From Pseudomonas sp. M30-35 (GTDB lineage Bacteria > Pseudomonadota > Gammaproteobacteria > Pseudomonadales > Pseudomonadaceae): a DNA stretch of 64,000 nt. A model generated the notes under the pieces. It made no database searches and was not told where the DNA came from. It was given only the letters and a program-made list of their open reading frames with translations. Made by a program: the position numbers and the translations under genes. Below, piece by piece: positions 1 through 7,157 of this stretch. The stretch spans positions 2,356,001-2,420,000 of the forward strand of contig NZ_CP020892.1 of NCBI RefSeq assembly GCF_002163625.1. The letters are read 5' to 3'. The first letter of the stretch is position 1. Each line of letters begins with the position of its first letter.

Positions 1-287
1 AATAAAAAACAAGCCTTCCATGTATGTATTCTCCCCGTATTGATTTTAAACTCGTTGAGGAGGGTGAAGATTTTCACCTTAATAGTAAAGCGCCACTACA
101 AAATTTTTAGCGCTTCCAACTCAACCGCTCTTTGCGCACTAGCCTTGCTTGCATACAAGGCTGTAAGCCGCTTGGGACTGGTTTGATCACCTGTTGTGAC
201 TTTCTTCTGAACCCCTGTTTTTTCCTCCCGAAACCGTGTAAGCACACCTTTGTAGGTGGGGTTGCATCACTTGTGAGTGCGCCATCG
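1..287. other. No supportable gene in the left edge
   Basis: Short reading frames exist on both strands, but none has a ribosome binding site, a recognisable motif or coding-like composition. The stretch is probably the continuation of the decayed phage region to its right. Confidence 0.4.
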
Positions 288-536
288 TCAGGTAGTTGTG
301 AGGTTAGATCGAGGCTGGTGCTGAAAGCCTCTGCGCTGAATGTGTGGGTGGCCCAGCCAGCCATTGAGCAGCTTGTTGATGATGTGTTCTAGCGCTGCGG
401 TGTCTGTCCCTGGCGTTGCTTCAATGATGATTTAAATGGTGTAACCTGCAACGGTGATGACCGGATTATTGCTGCCAGTGGCTAGCGGTGGGCGTTGGTA
501 TAGCGCCACAGCGCTGCCTGTACCCAAGGAAATCGC
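288..536 (-). pseudogene. Relic of a P2-type tail tape-measure gene, 3' end
   Basis: Read on the minus strand, one frame runs from 536 to a TGA at 290-288 and is interrupted once by TAA at 434-432. Before the stop it reads NNPVITVAGYTI and after it IIIEATPGTDTAALEHIINK. The pattern of alternating Ile/Val, then PGTD, then a helix resembles what I recall of the C-terminal end of P2-like tape-measure proteins. There is no start codon. It lies where gene T should be relative to the gpFII-like and gpS-like relics further right, all on the same strand. The family call rests on short motifs and could be wrong. A gene decaying by point mutation would look like this. Confidence 0.35.
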
Positions 537-664
537 TCATCCGCGCGTGAAATCAGATGCGGAGGATGTAGCGTGTAGCGGTACAGGGTAGGGGCCGCTC
601 GAATACCCAGTCGCTGATGCTTTTACCCTTGTGCTCCCTGTGGTGCCGTCAACGATATAGTGTT

Positions 665-694
665 TTTACACCGTATACGGCAGTGCCGTATATT
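665..694 (+). promoter_or_regulatory. Promoter and operator of toxin-antitoxin locus 1
   Basis: TTTACA (665-670) and TATATT (689-694), 18 bp apart, form a good sigma-70 promoter. Transcription would begin near 701, practically on the first codon, so the mRNA would be leaderless. The perfect palindrome CCGTATACGG (671-680) and a second CCGTATATTGCGG lie inside the promoter, as expected for autorepression by the antitoxin. The promoter of locus 2 has the same layout. Confidence 0.55.
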
Positions 695-706
695 GCGGTA
701 AAGTGA

Positions 707-1018
707 ACCGTTATTGACACTGAAATTTTCCAGCGTTATGCCGCCGATATTTGGGAGCAAGATGAGCGTGAACTGTTCATTAACTGGATTGCAGCCAACC
801 TGTTAGCGGGTAATGTAGTGCCGGGTACTGGTGGTTTGCGCAAAGTGGGCTGGAGCCGAGTAGGAGTGGGTAAGCGCGGCGGGGCACGGGTGGTTTATTA
901 CAATGCGAGCAGTGAAGAAACCCTATGGCTGCTGATTGCCTATACCAAGGCAAAGTTCGATAACTTACCCAGCGCATTTCTCCTCGAACTCAAGAAAGAG
1001 GTTATTGATCATGGATAA
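707..1018 (+). pseudogene. HigB/RelE-like toxin 1, start codon lost
   Basis: The frame reads about 103 codons ending at TAA 1016-1018, with the RelE/HigB-type signature PGTGGLRKVGW, a basic GKRGGARVVYY strand and a KKEV end. Aligned with the intact toxin at 2764, the position of its ATG is occupied here by TGA (704-706), followed by ACC GTT ATT GAC. No ATG, GTG or TTG lies in frame until GTG 818, which would drop about 37 residues including the first helix. The toxin is therefore probably silent, unless ATT 713 serves as a rare start. It overlaps the antitoxin by 8 nt. Family: mRNA interferases of the ParE/RelE fold. Confidence 0.6.
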
Positions 1019-1289
1019 AGAACTTGTGCAGTTTCAAGCTGACCTACTCGCGTCAGTTAAACAAATGAAAGCACGTAAGGTCGGGCGGACAACCTGTGTA
1101 GAGGTTTCTCCGTTTACCGAGGCTCGCGTCAAGGTCGGTATGACGCAAACCGCGTTTGCCGACTTGCTTGGCGTTAGTTCACGCACGCTGCAAGATTGGG
1201 AGCAGGGCCGTCGCCAACCAACTGGCGCAGCCAAAACACTTCTGCGTGTAGCCGCGCAGCACCCTGAGGCTTTGCGCGATCTAACTTAA
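1011..1289 (+). CDS. HigA-like antitoxin 1, HTH regulator
   Basis: This is a 92-residue XRE/Cro-type DNA-binding protein. The helix-turn-helix spans about residues 45-75, with the motif MTQTAFADLLGVSSRTLQDW followed by EQGRRQPTGAA, typical of HigA/MqsA-like antitoxins. ATG 1011 overlaps the end of the toxin frame by 8 nt, as is usual for the reversed toxin-first order. A longer in-frame start upstream at 936 would sit deep inside the toxin and is unlikely. The protein should bind the toxin and repress the promoter near 665. Since toxin 1 appears start-less, this may now be an orphan antitoxin. It might also neutralise the related toxin at 2764, though that is inference. Confidence 0.8.
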   Translation: MDKELVQFQADLLASVKQMKARKVGRTTCVEVSPFTEARVKVGMTQTAFADLLGVSSRTLQDWEQGRRQPTGAAKTLLRVAAQHPEALRDLT

Positions 1290-1357
1290 AGGCCGATCAA
1301 CAGCTGTTGTGGCCCGTAACTGCTGTGAACTTCCGCATGCCCTAGTACGGAGCGGAT

Positions 1358-1540
1358 TCAGGCAGCCCCTTTCTGGTACAGGCCAATGGCCTTGCACGGC
1401 TCTGCAAGGCGGTCTTCACCGTTGACCAGGAACACGAAGTTGAGCAGGTCGATTTCTTTACGGGGGCTGCCAGTTCGCAGGTTGAGCGATGGCAACCAAC
1501 CGATGATGATTGCGCCAGTTTGTACCCTGCAGCACGGCAT
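1358..1540 (-). pseudogene. Relic of a P2-type tail-tube gene (gpFII-like), 3' end
   Basis: The minus-strand frame of 60 codons ends with KEIDLLNFVFLVNGEDRLAE and then CKAIGL. As I recall, this matches the C-terminus of the P2 FII major tail-tube family, where an EIDLLN-type strand, a hydrophobic VFxVNGxDRL strand and a terminal AIGL occur in that order. The first 20 codons do not fit the family, and no start with a ribosome binding site is seen. About 40 of the usual 170 residues survive. It lies between the gpS-like and tape-measure relics on the same strand, as in the P2 map. Confidence 0.5.
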
Positions 1541-1542
1541 TG

Positions 1543-2202
1543 TTAACTGTTAGCATTGCGTTCATCTAGGATACGTTCATAGAACTGAAAGTATGCAAGT
1601 AACACAGGGTAGCTGTGTAAAATGATTTTTACTGCGTCGGTAGTTCCAACTTTATCAGTGAATTTACGAACGCCTTCATCGAGGAGTCCCCAAGTGAGTT
1701 CGTAGCTGACAAACTCTTTTAAGGGAAAGGCATGACTAGGGGAACCCGGACAAATATTTTTTATAGGGTAGCCTACGCCCATCAGTACAATCTCTTCATC
1801 GAATGGTAATTCAATGAAGAGAGTGGACTTCATTACTTTATAACCTTTAACTAAGGTGGTTTCCGGTAATGGCTTAGTATCAGTTTCAAATTCAATGCCT
1901 TCATATACTGAAATAGCACACCCATGAAGTGCTAAAGGAGTGCCGTGATAGGTGGCATTCCGTAAAGCTTTGAGTATTTCAGTGTAAGTACTCCAGCCGG
2001 TAAAGTCTTTAGCAGCCCACGGCTTGCCGGTAAGTGACTTGAATTCCTTTCGCATGGCTTCAGTCAGTTGCTGGCTTTTATAAATTAATTGCTCGAACGC
2101 TTGCCGAAACCGAAGTGGGTATCGTCTGGAATTGTTGATTTCTATGTATAACCGTTTTAAATCTTCTGCTATTACTTGAGTTCTTCGAAGTTCTCGGGTC
2201 AT
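1543..2202 (-). CDS. Unknown protein with a HEPN-like RNxxxH motif
   Basis: A 219-residue soluble protein that I do not recognise as a named family. The first ~70 residues are helical and charged. RNATYH at residues 81-86 fits the R-N/D-x3-H motif of HEPN-domain RNases, which are common in abortive-infection and toxin systems. The rest alternates strand-like segments and a helical C-terminus. It is richer in A+T than the flanking core genes and lies directly against the tail-tube relic, so it is probably cargo of the mobile element. ATG 2202 has no clear ribosome binding site. One motif is weak evidence, and the sequence may code for something quite different. Confidence 0.6.
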   Translation of the reverse strand: MTRELRRTQVIAEDLKRLYIEINNSRRYPLRFRQAFEQLIYKSQQLTEAMRKEFKSLTGKPWAAKDFTGWSTYTEILKALRNATYHGTPLALHGCAISVYEGIEFETDTKPLPETTLVKGYKVMKSTLFIELPFDEEIVLMGVGYPIKNICPGSPSHAFPLKEFVSYELTWGLLDEGVRKFTDKVGTTDAVKIILHSYPVLLAYFQFYERILDERNANS

Positions 2203-2485
2203 TTTTAGTTAGCATCTAGTTGAGGAAAGAAAAGAGTTAGCTTTCCGTCCAGACTGGTAATGTAGGTCTTCTGCGAGTATGGCACTTTGTTAAGCTGTTC
2301 CTAACTCAGAGCTTGTCCTAGCAGCCAGCAGCCAGCAGCGCATACCATACCCCACATTTCCAAAGTTGACTCTTAAGTCGCGTTGAGTCGTTGGTTAATC
2401 CAATACCGAGGTTTGCTCTGTACTTTCGACTACGAGGGGACTGGTGCGTTAAGTACCCACATGAGGCAGGCAAGTAATTCGGATT
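2203..2485. other. Intergenic, no gene seen
   Basis: About 280 bases without a supportable reading frame. A short tandem AGCAGCC-type repeat occurs near 2323-2340. Confidence 0.4.
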
Positions 2486-2632
2486 CTAGCGGTTTTTGGT
2501 GCTGGGCTTGGGCAGGTTCTGCACCAAGCGCAGAACGTTGCGGATATCGTTGAGACGTAGATGATCAACTTCGGTCAAGCCATAGGACGGTTGAGAGCTT
2601 GCGGGTTGTCGTACCTTGCCATAAGTAACCGA
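2486..2632 (-). pseudogene. Unrecognised gene tail
   Basis: A minus-strand frame of 48 codons, open from just after a TGA at 2635-2633 to TAG at 2488-2486, has no start codon. Its composition is protein-like, with YGLTEVDHLRLNDIRNVLRL followed by a proline and lysine-rich end. It may be the 3' remnant of another phage or insertion gene. I could not assign a family. Confidence 0.25.
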
Positions 2633-2681
2633 TCACTCATATAAGGATGGAACTATACTGCAAGAACAAAAATGCTTGAAA

Positions 2682-2706
2682 GCGGCGGCGGCGGCGGCGG
2701 CGGCGG
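2682..2706 (+). repeat. GGC trinucleotide repeat (about eight units)
   Basis: An uninterrupted run of GCG/CGG units lies 22 bp upstream of the -35 box of the second toxin-antitoxin locus. Such tracts are prone to slippage. Confidence 0.9.
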
Positions 2707-2728
2707 TGGAGTCACTGGTATACCGATA

Positions 2729-2757
2729 TTGTGCCGTGTACGCCATTGGCGTATATT
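2729..2757 (+). promoter_or_regulatory. Promoter and operator of toxin-antitoxin locus 2
   Basis: TTGTGC (2729-2734) and TATATT (2752-2757) with a 17-bp spacer. The predicted start of transcription coincides with ATG 2764, so the message is probably leaderless. The spacer carries CCGTGTACG and GGCGTATATT, matching the operator repeats of locus 1. Confidence 0.55.
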
Positions 2758-2763
2758 CGTCTG

Positions 2764-3078
2764 ATGATTTTTATCGAAACTCCTATTTTCACTGAAGACG
2801 TGCGCACGCTGCTTAGTGATGAGGAGTATGTACAGTTTCAACAGTACCTTGTAGCGACGCCCGAGGCTGGTGCGCTGATTACCCAGACCGGTGGGTTGCG
2901 CAAGGTGCGCTGGGCGGTACAAGGGCGAGGCAAAAGCGCGGGTGTGCGGGTTATTTACTACCACGTGACGGCTGATGCCCAAATTAGATTGATCTTGATC
3001 TACAAAAAAGGCGTGAAAGACAGCCTTAGCGCGGCGGAAAAGGCTGCGCTGAAAAAGCTAAATGAGAGGTGGATGTAA
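2764..3078 (+). CDS. HigB/RelE-like toxin 2
   Basis: A 104-residue RelE/HigB-type toxin, expected to cleave translated mRNA on the ribosome. Motifs in order: an N-terminal strand IFIETPIF, a helix over residues 15-35, the TGGLRKVRW strand, the basic GRGKSAGVRVIYYHV segment, and the C-terminal KKGVKDSLSAAEKAALKKL helix. ATG 2764 was chosen because it sits at the predicted transcription start and begins exactly at the family N-terminus. GTG 2731 would place the start inside the promoter. The stop overlaps the antitoxin start (TAATG). This copy appears intact, unlike toxin 1, with which it shares the promoter layout and a similar core. Confidence 0.8.
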   Translation: MIFIETPIFTEDVRTLLSDEEYVQFQQYLVATPEAGALITQTGGLRKVRWAVQGRGKSAGVRVIYYHVTADAQIRLILIYKKGVKDSLSAAEKAALKKLNERWM

Positions 3079-3368
3079 TGGAGGCTAAATTATTTGACCG
3101 GCTGCTCGAAAGCATGCAGCAGATGGATGAAATTGTGCGCGGAGAGCGGGTGCCCTCCCGTGAGTTTCATATTGATGCGCTGCAGGTGAAGGAAATTCGC
3201 AAGGCCACGGGGCTGACCCAGGCTAAGTTTGCCGAAATGATTGATGTGCAGTTGGGCACTTTGCGCAATTGGGAGCAGGGCCGACGTGACCCAACAGGGC
3301 CAGCCAAAGCGTTGTTGCGGGCTATTCACAACGACCCAAAGCATGTGCTTCAGGCGCTAGCTGGCTGA
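3078..3368 (+). CDS. HigA-like antitoxin 2, HTH regulator
   Basis: A 96-residue XRE-type regulator and antitoxin. The helix-turn-helix lies around residues 45-70 (GLTQAKFAEMIDVQLGTLRN), then EQGRRDPTGPAKALLR, nearly the same ending as antitoxin 1. ATG 3078 overlaps the toxin stop by one base. GTG 3069 is possible but would overlap more. It should bind and neutralise toxin 2 and repress the promoter at 2729-2757. A terminator follows at 3385. Confidence 0.85.
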   Translation: MEAKLFDRLLESMQQMDEIVRGERVPSREFHIDALQVKEIRKATGLTQAKFAEMIDVQLGTLRNWEQGRRDPTGPAKALLRAIHNDPKHVLQALAG

Positions 3369-3384
3369 CTGCAACAGGGCTATC

Positions 3385-3419
3385 AACCCCGCTCGCCAAA
3401 ATGGTGCGCGGGGTTTTTT
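3385..3419 (+). terminator. Terminator of toxin-antitoxin locus 2
   Basis: AACCCCGC and GCGGGGTT arms with a 15-nt loop are followed by a run of six T. Confidence 0.75.
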
Positions 3420-3600
3420 ATGTTCGATAACCGGCAATGTGTAGCAGTTGGCTGTCGCGAATCATATCAAGATCATCGCTGCTAGAACCCAACAGCTCGC
3501 GGCGGTCGTAGCGGGTGTTGAGCTGGCGGCGTTCATTGGGTTGCAGCTTATTGATCAGGGCGCCGGCCCAGCCTTCAATTGCGCTTAGGTCATCAGCCAC
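3418..3600 (-). pseudogene. P2-type tail-completion gene (gpS-like), internally deleted
   Basis: The frame encodes only 60 residues. It starts MADDLSAIEGWAGALINKL, which fits the N-terminus of phage virion morphogenesis/tail completion proteins (gpS family, about 150 residues as I recall). It finishes RRELLGSSSDDLDMIRDSQL, which fits the family C-terminus. The central part is missing, with the join near residue 30. An in-frame internal deletion explains this. It is on the same strand as the tail-tube and tape-measure relics and upstream of both, as gene S is in P2. It is unlikely to function. Confidence 0.6.
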
Positions 3601-3940
3601 GGTTTGGCCCTGGTTGTGGTGCTTCTATGCTTACACCTGTGGGCTCGGCAATTATTCATGACCAGATAATTTACGGTGAGTAGCTATATGGTCTGTGTGG
3701 GGTCGATCTACTGGATTGCTGGGACAGCGCAAGGCTCTTCCTGCCAAGCAGTTGTATACGCTGCCATATAGCGGCGGAAATCGACCCGTGTAATCAGCTT
3801 GGGAAGCTAGACGTTGGGGGGCAATCGTTTCCGCATCGTCGATCAAGGCCCCCATGGATAGGGGCTTAGGGGTAGGGCAGAATTTTCTTTATGCGGAAAC
3901 GATTTTTAGATATGATTATGAAATACATGGTTTTTTGGCC
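3601..3940. other. Element end next to the attachment site
   Basis: There is no recognisable gene. A minus-strand frame of 67 codons (3652-3855) has no family motif and was not accepted. The stretch holds the inverted repeat described at 3823-3904 and leads straight into the tRNA-Cys fragment. Confidence 0.4.
3823..3904. repeat. Perfect 14-bp inverted repeat, 54-bp spacing
   Basis: AATCGTTTCCGCAT at 3823-3836 is repeated in exact inverse at 3891-3904. It lies 36 bp before the tRNA-Cys remnant. It could be paired integrase or excisionase arm sites, an operator, or the end of a small insertion. Confidence 0.7.
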
Positions 3941-3987
3941 GGATTGCAAATCCGTGAACGCCGGTTCGATTCCGACCTCAGCCTCCA
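3941..3987 (+). tRNA. 3' half of tRNA-Cys (GCA), probable attachment-site scar
   Basis: GGATTGCAAATCCGT is the anticodon arm with anticodon GCA. It is followed by a T-arm around GGTTCGATTCC, an acceptor 3' strand ending CTCAGCC, and TCCA. No 5' half (acceptor 5' strand, D-arm) can be found upstream, so the gene is truncated at the anticodon arm. The T-stem has a mismatch, and the acceptor strand differs from the usual CTCGGCC. Tyrosine integrases of phages and islands commonly recombine at the anticodon loop and leave such a 3' duplicate. A full tRNA-Cys is expected at the far, unseen end of the element. Confidence 0.75.
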
Positions 3988-3995
3988 AATAGAAA

Positions 3996-4028
3996 GCCTC
4001 GTAGATCAATGATTTACGAGGCTTTTTT
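3996..4028 (+). terminator. Terminator after the tRNA-Cys fragment
   Basis: GCCTCGTA and TACGAGGC arms are followed by six T. Confidence 0.85.
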
Positions 4029-4099
4029 ATTGTGAAATAGGGGGTTGCGAGGCCAGCCTCGGCTGTATATAGTCCTCAACCACGAAATAAGCCAACACC

Positions 4100-4186
4100 G
4101 CCCCGATGGTGAAATTGGTAAACACAGCAGACTTAAAATCTGCCGACCGAAAGGTCTTGCCGGTTCGATTCCGGCTCGGGGCACCA
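4100..4186 (+). tRNA. tRNA-Leu (UAA)
   Basis: An 87-nt tRNA with encoded CCA. The acceptor stem is GCCCCGA with TCGGGGC. The anticodon stem GCAGA/TCTGC encloses the loop CTTAAAA (anticodon TAA). A long variable arm (CCGACCGAAAGGTCTTG) and the T-arm GGTTCGATTCC follow, giving class II leucine geometry. It lies just downstream of the tRNA-Cys fragment, matching the Gly-Cys-Leu tRNA order I recall from Pseudomonas. Confidence 0.97.
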
Positions 4187-4202
4187 TCTTCAGTACAAAA
4201 AA

Positions 4203-4236
4203 GCCCCGTAGCGGGAATCGCTACGGGGCTTTTTTG
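4203..4236 (+). terminator. Terminator of tRNA-Leu
   Basis: Perfect arms GCCCCGTAGCG and CGCTACGGGGC with a GGAAT loop, then seven T. Confidence 0.9.
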
Positions 4237-4266
4237 TGGCCGCTGTTCAGGCCAGCATTTCAGCCT

Positions 4267-5733
4267 TTAAAACGAGGCGATTATCCGTCCGAGCGTGGCC
4301 ATGGCTTCTTCACTTTGTGGCGTCCACGGATAGCCGCAGTTGAGTCGTGCACAGTTACCGAATTGACGGCTGGCGGAAAAGATCGGGCCGGGCGCCAAGC
4401 TGATGCCTTGCGCCAGAGCCAGTTTGAAGAGGCGTAATGAATCGACCTGCTTGGGAAACTCAAACCATAAAAAATAGCCGCCTGAAGGACGACTCACTCG
4501 CGTTTCCGCTGGGAAATGTCGAGCGGCGGAGGCGAGCATTGCATCCTGTTGGATTTCCAGGTTGTGCCTGAGCTTACGCAAATGCCGGTCATAGCCACCG
4601 TGCTGTAGATAATCAGCAATGGCTGCTTGCGCCGGCACCGAGGGCGATATGGTGGTCATCAGTCGCTGCCGGCTGACTTGTTGGGCGAAGCGGCCAGCCG
4701 CTACCCAACCAATGCGATAGCCCAGAGCCAAGCATTTGGAGAAAGAACCACAGTGCATCACCAAACCGTCGTCATCGTAACTTTTAACCGGGCGCGGTGG
4801 CCGTGCGGCGAAACTTAATTCAGCGTAGACATCATCCTCGATCATTGGGAGTTGATGCTGTTTAAGCAGTGCATAGAGCGCGCGCTTTTTATCATCACTC
4901 ATACTGGCGCCCACCGGGTTCTGCAGGCTGCTCATGAACCAGCAGGCTTTAATCGGTAGGGTCGACAAGCTCTCAGCCAGGCAATCAAGGTCAATGCCTT
5001 CACGCGGATGAACCGGGATCTCAACCGCCTTGAGCTTGAGGCGCTCGAGCACCTGTAATGTGGCATAAAAGGCCGGTGCTTCAATCGCCACCAGGTCTCC
5101 CGGCTGGGTGACGCATTGCAGGCATAAATTTAACGCTTCCATGGCGCCATTGGTGATGACTAGCTCCTCAACCGGGAGCAATACACCGCTGAGCATGTAA
5201 CGCAGTGCAATTTGCCTGCGCAAGCTGGGGTTGCCCTCGGTCATGTCAGCGATTACAGCGCCGGGTGACATTGTCCGTGCGGTTTGTGCCATTGAGCGTG
5301 CCAGGCGCGCAAGCGGAAACAGATCAGGCGAGGGGAAGGCTGAGCCAAAGGGAACAGTGTCCGGGTCTTTGAGGGAGCCCAGCACTGAAAAAACCAAGTC
5401 ACTGACATCAACATCGGTGGTGGTAGCCCGCGAGTTGTTTACCTCGGGTTCAGGCAAGGGTTGCTGAGCGTGTTGGCGGACAAAATAACCAGAGCGGGCG
5501 CGCGCTTGAATCAGCCCGCGATCTTCGAGCAGGTAATACGCTTGAAATACAGTTGATGGGCTGACGCCAAAGGTTCTGCTGGCGTGACGTACGGAAGGCA
5601 CGCGTTCGCCGGGCATCAGCACCGCGGTGCGAATTAGCTCTGCAATTTCATCCGCAACTTTCTCGTAGCGTTTCATTTTGTCCAGACTATCAGCGAAGGG
5701 GTCGCCATACTTTACTGCTCGCGCACCGGTCAT
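4267..5733 (-). CDS. MocR-type regulator (GntR domain plus aminotransferase fold)
   Basis: A 488-residue fusion of an N-terminal GntR winged helix (about residues 20-95, including PGERVPSVRHASRTFGVSPS) with a fold type I aminotransferase domain. The PLP lysine is Lys333 in SFSKCLALGYRIGW, and ITNGAMEALNLCLQ is the cofactor-phosphate region. Such MocR proteins are transcription regulators that sense PLP or an amino-compound adduct rather than metabolic transaminases. ATG 5733 starts 8 nt after the stop of ccoG. ATG 5676 (MKRYEKVADEI), where the winged helix begins, is an equally likely start. The target genes cannot be told from the sequence. Confidence 0.85.
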   Translation of the reverse strand: MTGARAVKYGDPFADSLDKMKRYEKVADEIAELIRTAVLMPGERVPSVRHASRTFGVSPSTVFQAYYLLEDRGLIQARARSGYFVRQHAQQPLPEPEVNNSRATTTDVDVSDLVFSVLGSLKDPDTVPFGSAFPSPDLFPLARLARSMAQTARTMSPGAVIADMTEGNPSLRRQIALRYMLSGVLLPVEELVITNGAMEALNLCLQCVTQPGDLVAIEAPAFYATLQVLERLKLKAVEIPVHPREGIDLDCLAESLSTLPIKACWFMSSLQNPVGASMSDDKKRALYALLKQHQLPMIEDDVYAELSFAARPPRPVKSYDDDGLVMHCGSFSKCLALGYRIGWVAAGRFAQQVSRQRLMTTISPSVPAQAAIADYLQHGGYDRHLRKLRHNLEIQQDAMLASAARHFPAETRVSRPSGGYFLWFEFPKQVDSLRLFKLALAQGISLAPGPIFSASRQFGNCARLNCGYPWTPQSEEAMATLGRIIASF

Positions 5734-5741
5734 GGGATTAT

Positions 5742-7157
5742 TCAGCGGATGGCAGGTGAAATAAAGGTGCTGTCGGCACTGACTCGTTGATCGTGCGTCT
5801 CAATATTGCTGACCACGAATTTTAGCGGTTCGGCACTTTTGACGGCGCTTGGCTGGAGTAGAACAACGCTAACAGGCAGGTCAATAATCTCTCCAGCTGC
5901 GAGCTTAATCTGCCGCGTGCCTTGCAGCGCAAATGCCGGGCTGTGGTCGAGCGCGATCGCGTAGCGCTGTGGTTGCTGGGTTTTATTGATGATTTTTAAG
6001 GTGTAAATATTTTCGATCTGGCCTTCGCTGTTTTCACGAAACATTGAGCGGTCTTTGCTGACATCAAGCGAAAGCATTGGGCGCGTTTGCAGTGCCCAGG
6101 CAAAGCTTGCAAGCATCATCAGCAATACGGCTGCATAAGCCACCAGGCGAGGGCGAAGCAATTTCGTTTTGCCGCCATTGAGTGCGCGTTCAGAGGTGTA
6201 GCGCACCAGACCCCGCGCATAACCCATCTTGTCCATTACGTTATCGCAGGCATCGATACAGGCACCACAGCTGAGGCAGTTGAGTTGCAGGCCATCACGA
6301 ATGTCGATGCCGGTTGGGCACACTTGCACGCAAACTGTACAGTCGATGCAATCGCCCAGGCCTTCAGCCTTGTAGTCGCTGTCCTTGCGTCTCGGTCCGC
6401 GCGCATCGCCGCGGGCGCTGTCATAGGTTACAACCAGCGTGTTGTCATCGAACATAACGCTCTGGAAGCGCGAGTACGGACACATATCCAAACAGACTTT
6501 TTCCCGCAGCCAGCCAGCGTTTACATAGGTCGCCGTGGTAAAGAAAAACAACCAGAACGCGGTGGAGCCATCGATATTCAACTGCAAGGTATCGACGACT
6601 AATTGGCGAATCGGCGTGAAATAGCCAACGAACGCCAGCGCTGTTGCCAGCCCAACCGTCAACCACAATGTGTGTTTAGCCACGCGCCGAAGCAGTTTAT
6701 TCAGGGACCATGGCGCTGCATCCAGTTTTAGGCGTTGATTGCGCTCACCCTCGGTGAGCTTCTCTATGCGCATGAATATCCAGGTGAACACGCTTTGCGG
6801 GCAGGTGTAGCCGCACCATACACGCCCTGCATACACGGTGATAAAGAACAGCCCGAACGCGGCAATAATTAGAATCGCTGAAAGCAGAACAAAATCTTGT
6901 GGCCAGAAAGTAGCGCCGAAAATATAGAATTTTCGTTGCGCAAGGTCCCATAAAACGGCTTGGCGATCACCCCAGTTCAGCCAGGCTGTACCGAAATAGA
7001 GCAAGCACAAAAAACCGGCACCATAGAGGCGGAGATTGCGGTAAAGACCGGTAAAGCTACGGGTGTGGATAACGCCGCCAGCTTGCGCAGGGGTTATACG
7101 CACCGGAGACGTGTGGTCGATTGTGTCGATGATTGTGGCGGGGATACGGTCAGTCAT
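5742..7157 (-). CDS. ccoG: Cytochrome c oxidase accessory protein CcoG (FixG/RdxA)
   Basis: A 471-residue membrane iron-sulfur protein involved in maturation of cbb3 cytochrome oxidase, probably in copper handling. It has hydrophobic segments near residues 45-65, 85-110, 160-180 and 195-215. A VWCGYTCPQSVFTWIFM motif precedes a double ferredoxin region with CIDCTVCVQVCPTG and CLSCGACIDACD. A final membrane span precedes a C-terminal Ig-like periplasmic domain. Length is typical of the family. It is normally close to ccoNOPQ/ccoI, but here it stands alone, followed after 8 nt by the MocR gene. A divergent region of 330 bp separates it from the lrgA-like gene. Confidence 0.93.
   Translation of the reverse strand: MTDRIPATIIDTIDHTSPVRITPAQAGGVIHTRSFTGLYRNLRLYGAGFLCLLYFGTAWLNWGDRQAVLWDLAQRKFYIFGATFWPQDFVLLSAILIIAAFGLFFITVYAGRVWCGYTCPQSVFTWIFMRIEKLTEGERNQRLKLDAAPWSLNKLLRRVAKHTLWLTVGLATALAFVGYFTPIRQLVVDTLQLNIDGSTAFWLFFFTTATYVNAGWLREKVCLDMCPYSRFQSVMFDDNTLVVTYDSARGDARGPRRKDSDYKAEGLGDCIDCTVCVQVCPTGIDIRDGLQLNCLSCGACIDACDNVMDKMGYARGLVRYTSERALNGGKTKLLRPRLVAYAAVLLMMLASFAWALQTRPMLSLDVSKDRSMFRENSEGQIENIYTLKIINKTQQPQRYAIALDHSPAFALQGTRQIKLAAGEIIDLPVSVVLLQPSAVKSAEPLKFVVSNIETHDQRVSADSTFISPAIR

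Noticed and set aside
3652..3855. 67-codon minus-strand frame next to the tRNA scar, considered as an integrase start
   Set aside because: No integrase signature was seen and the composition is not convincing.
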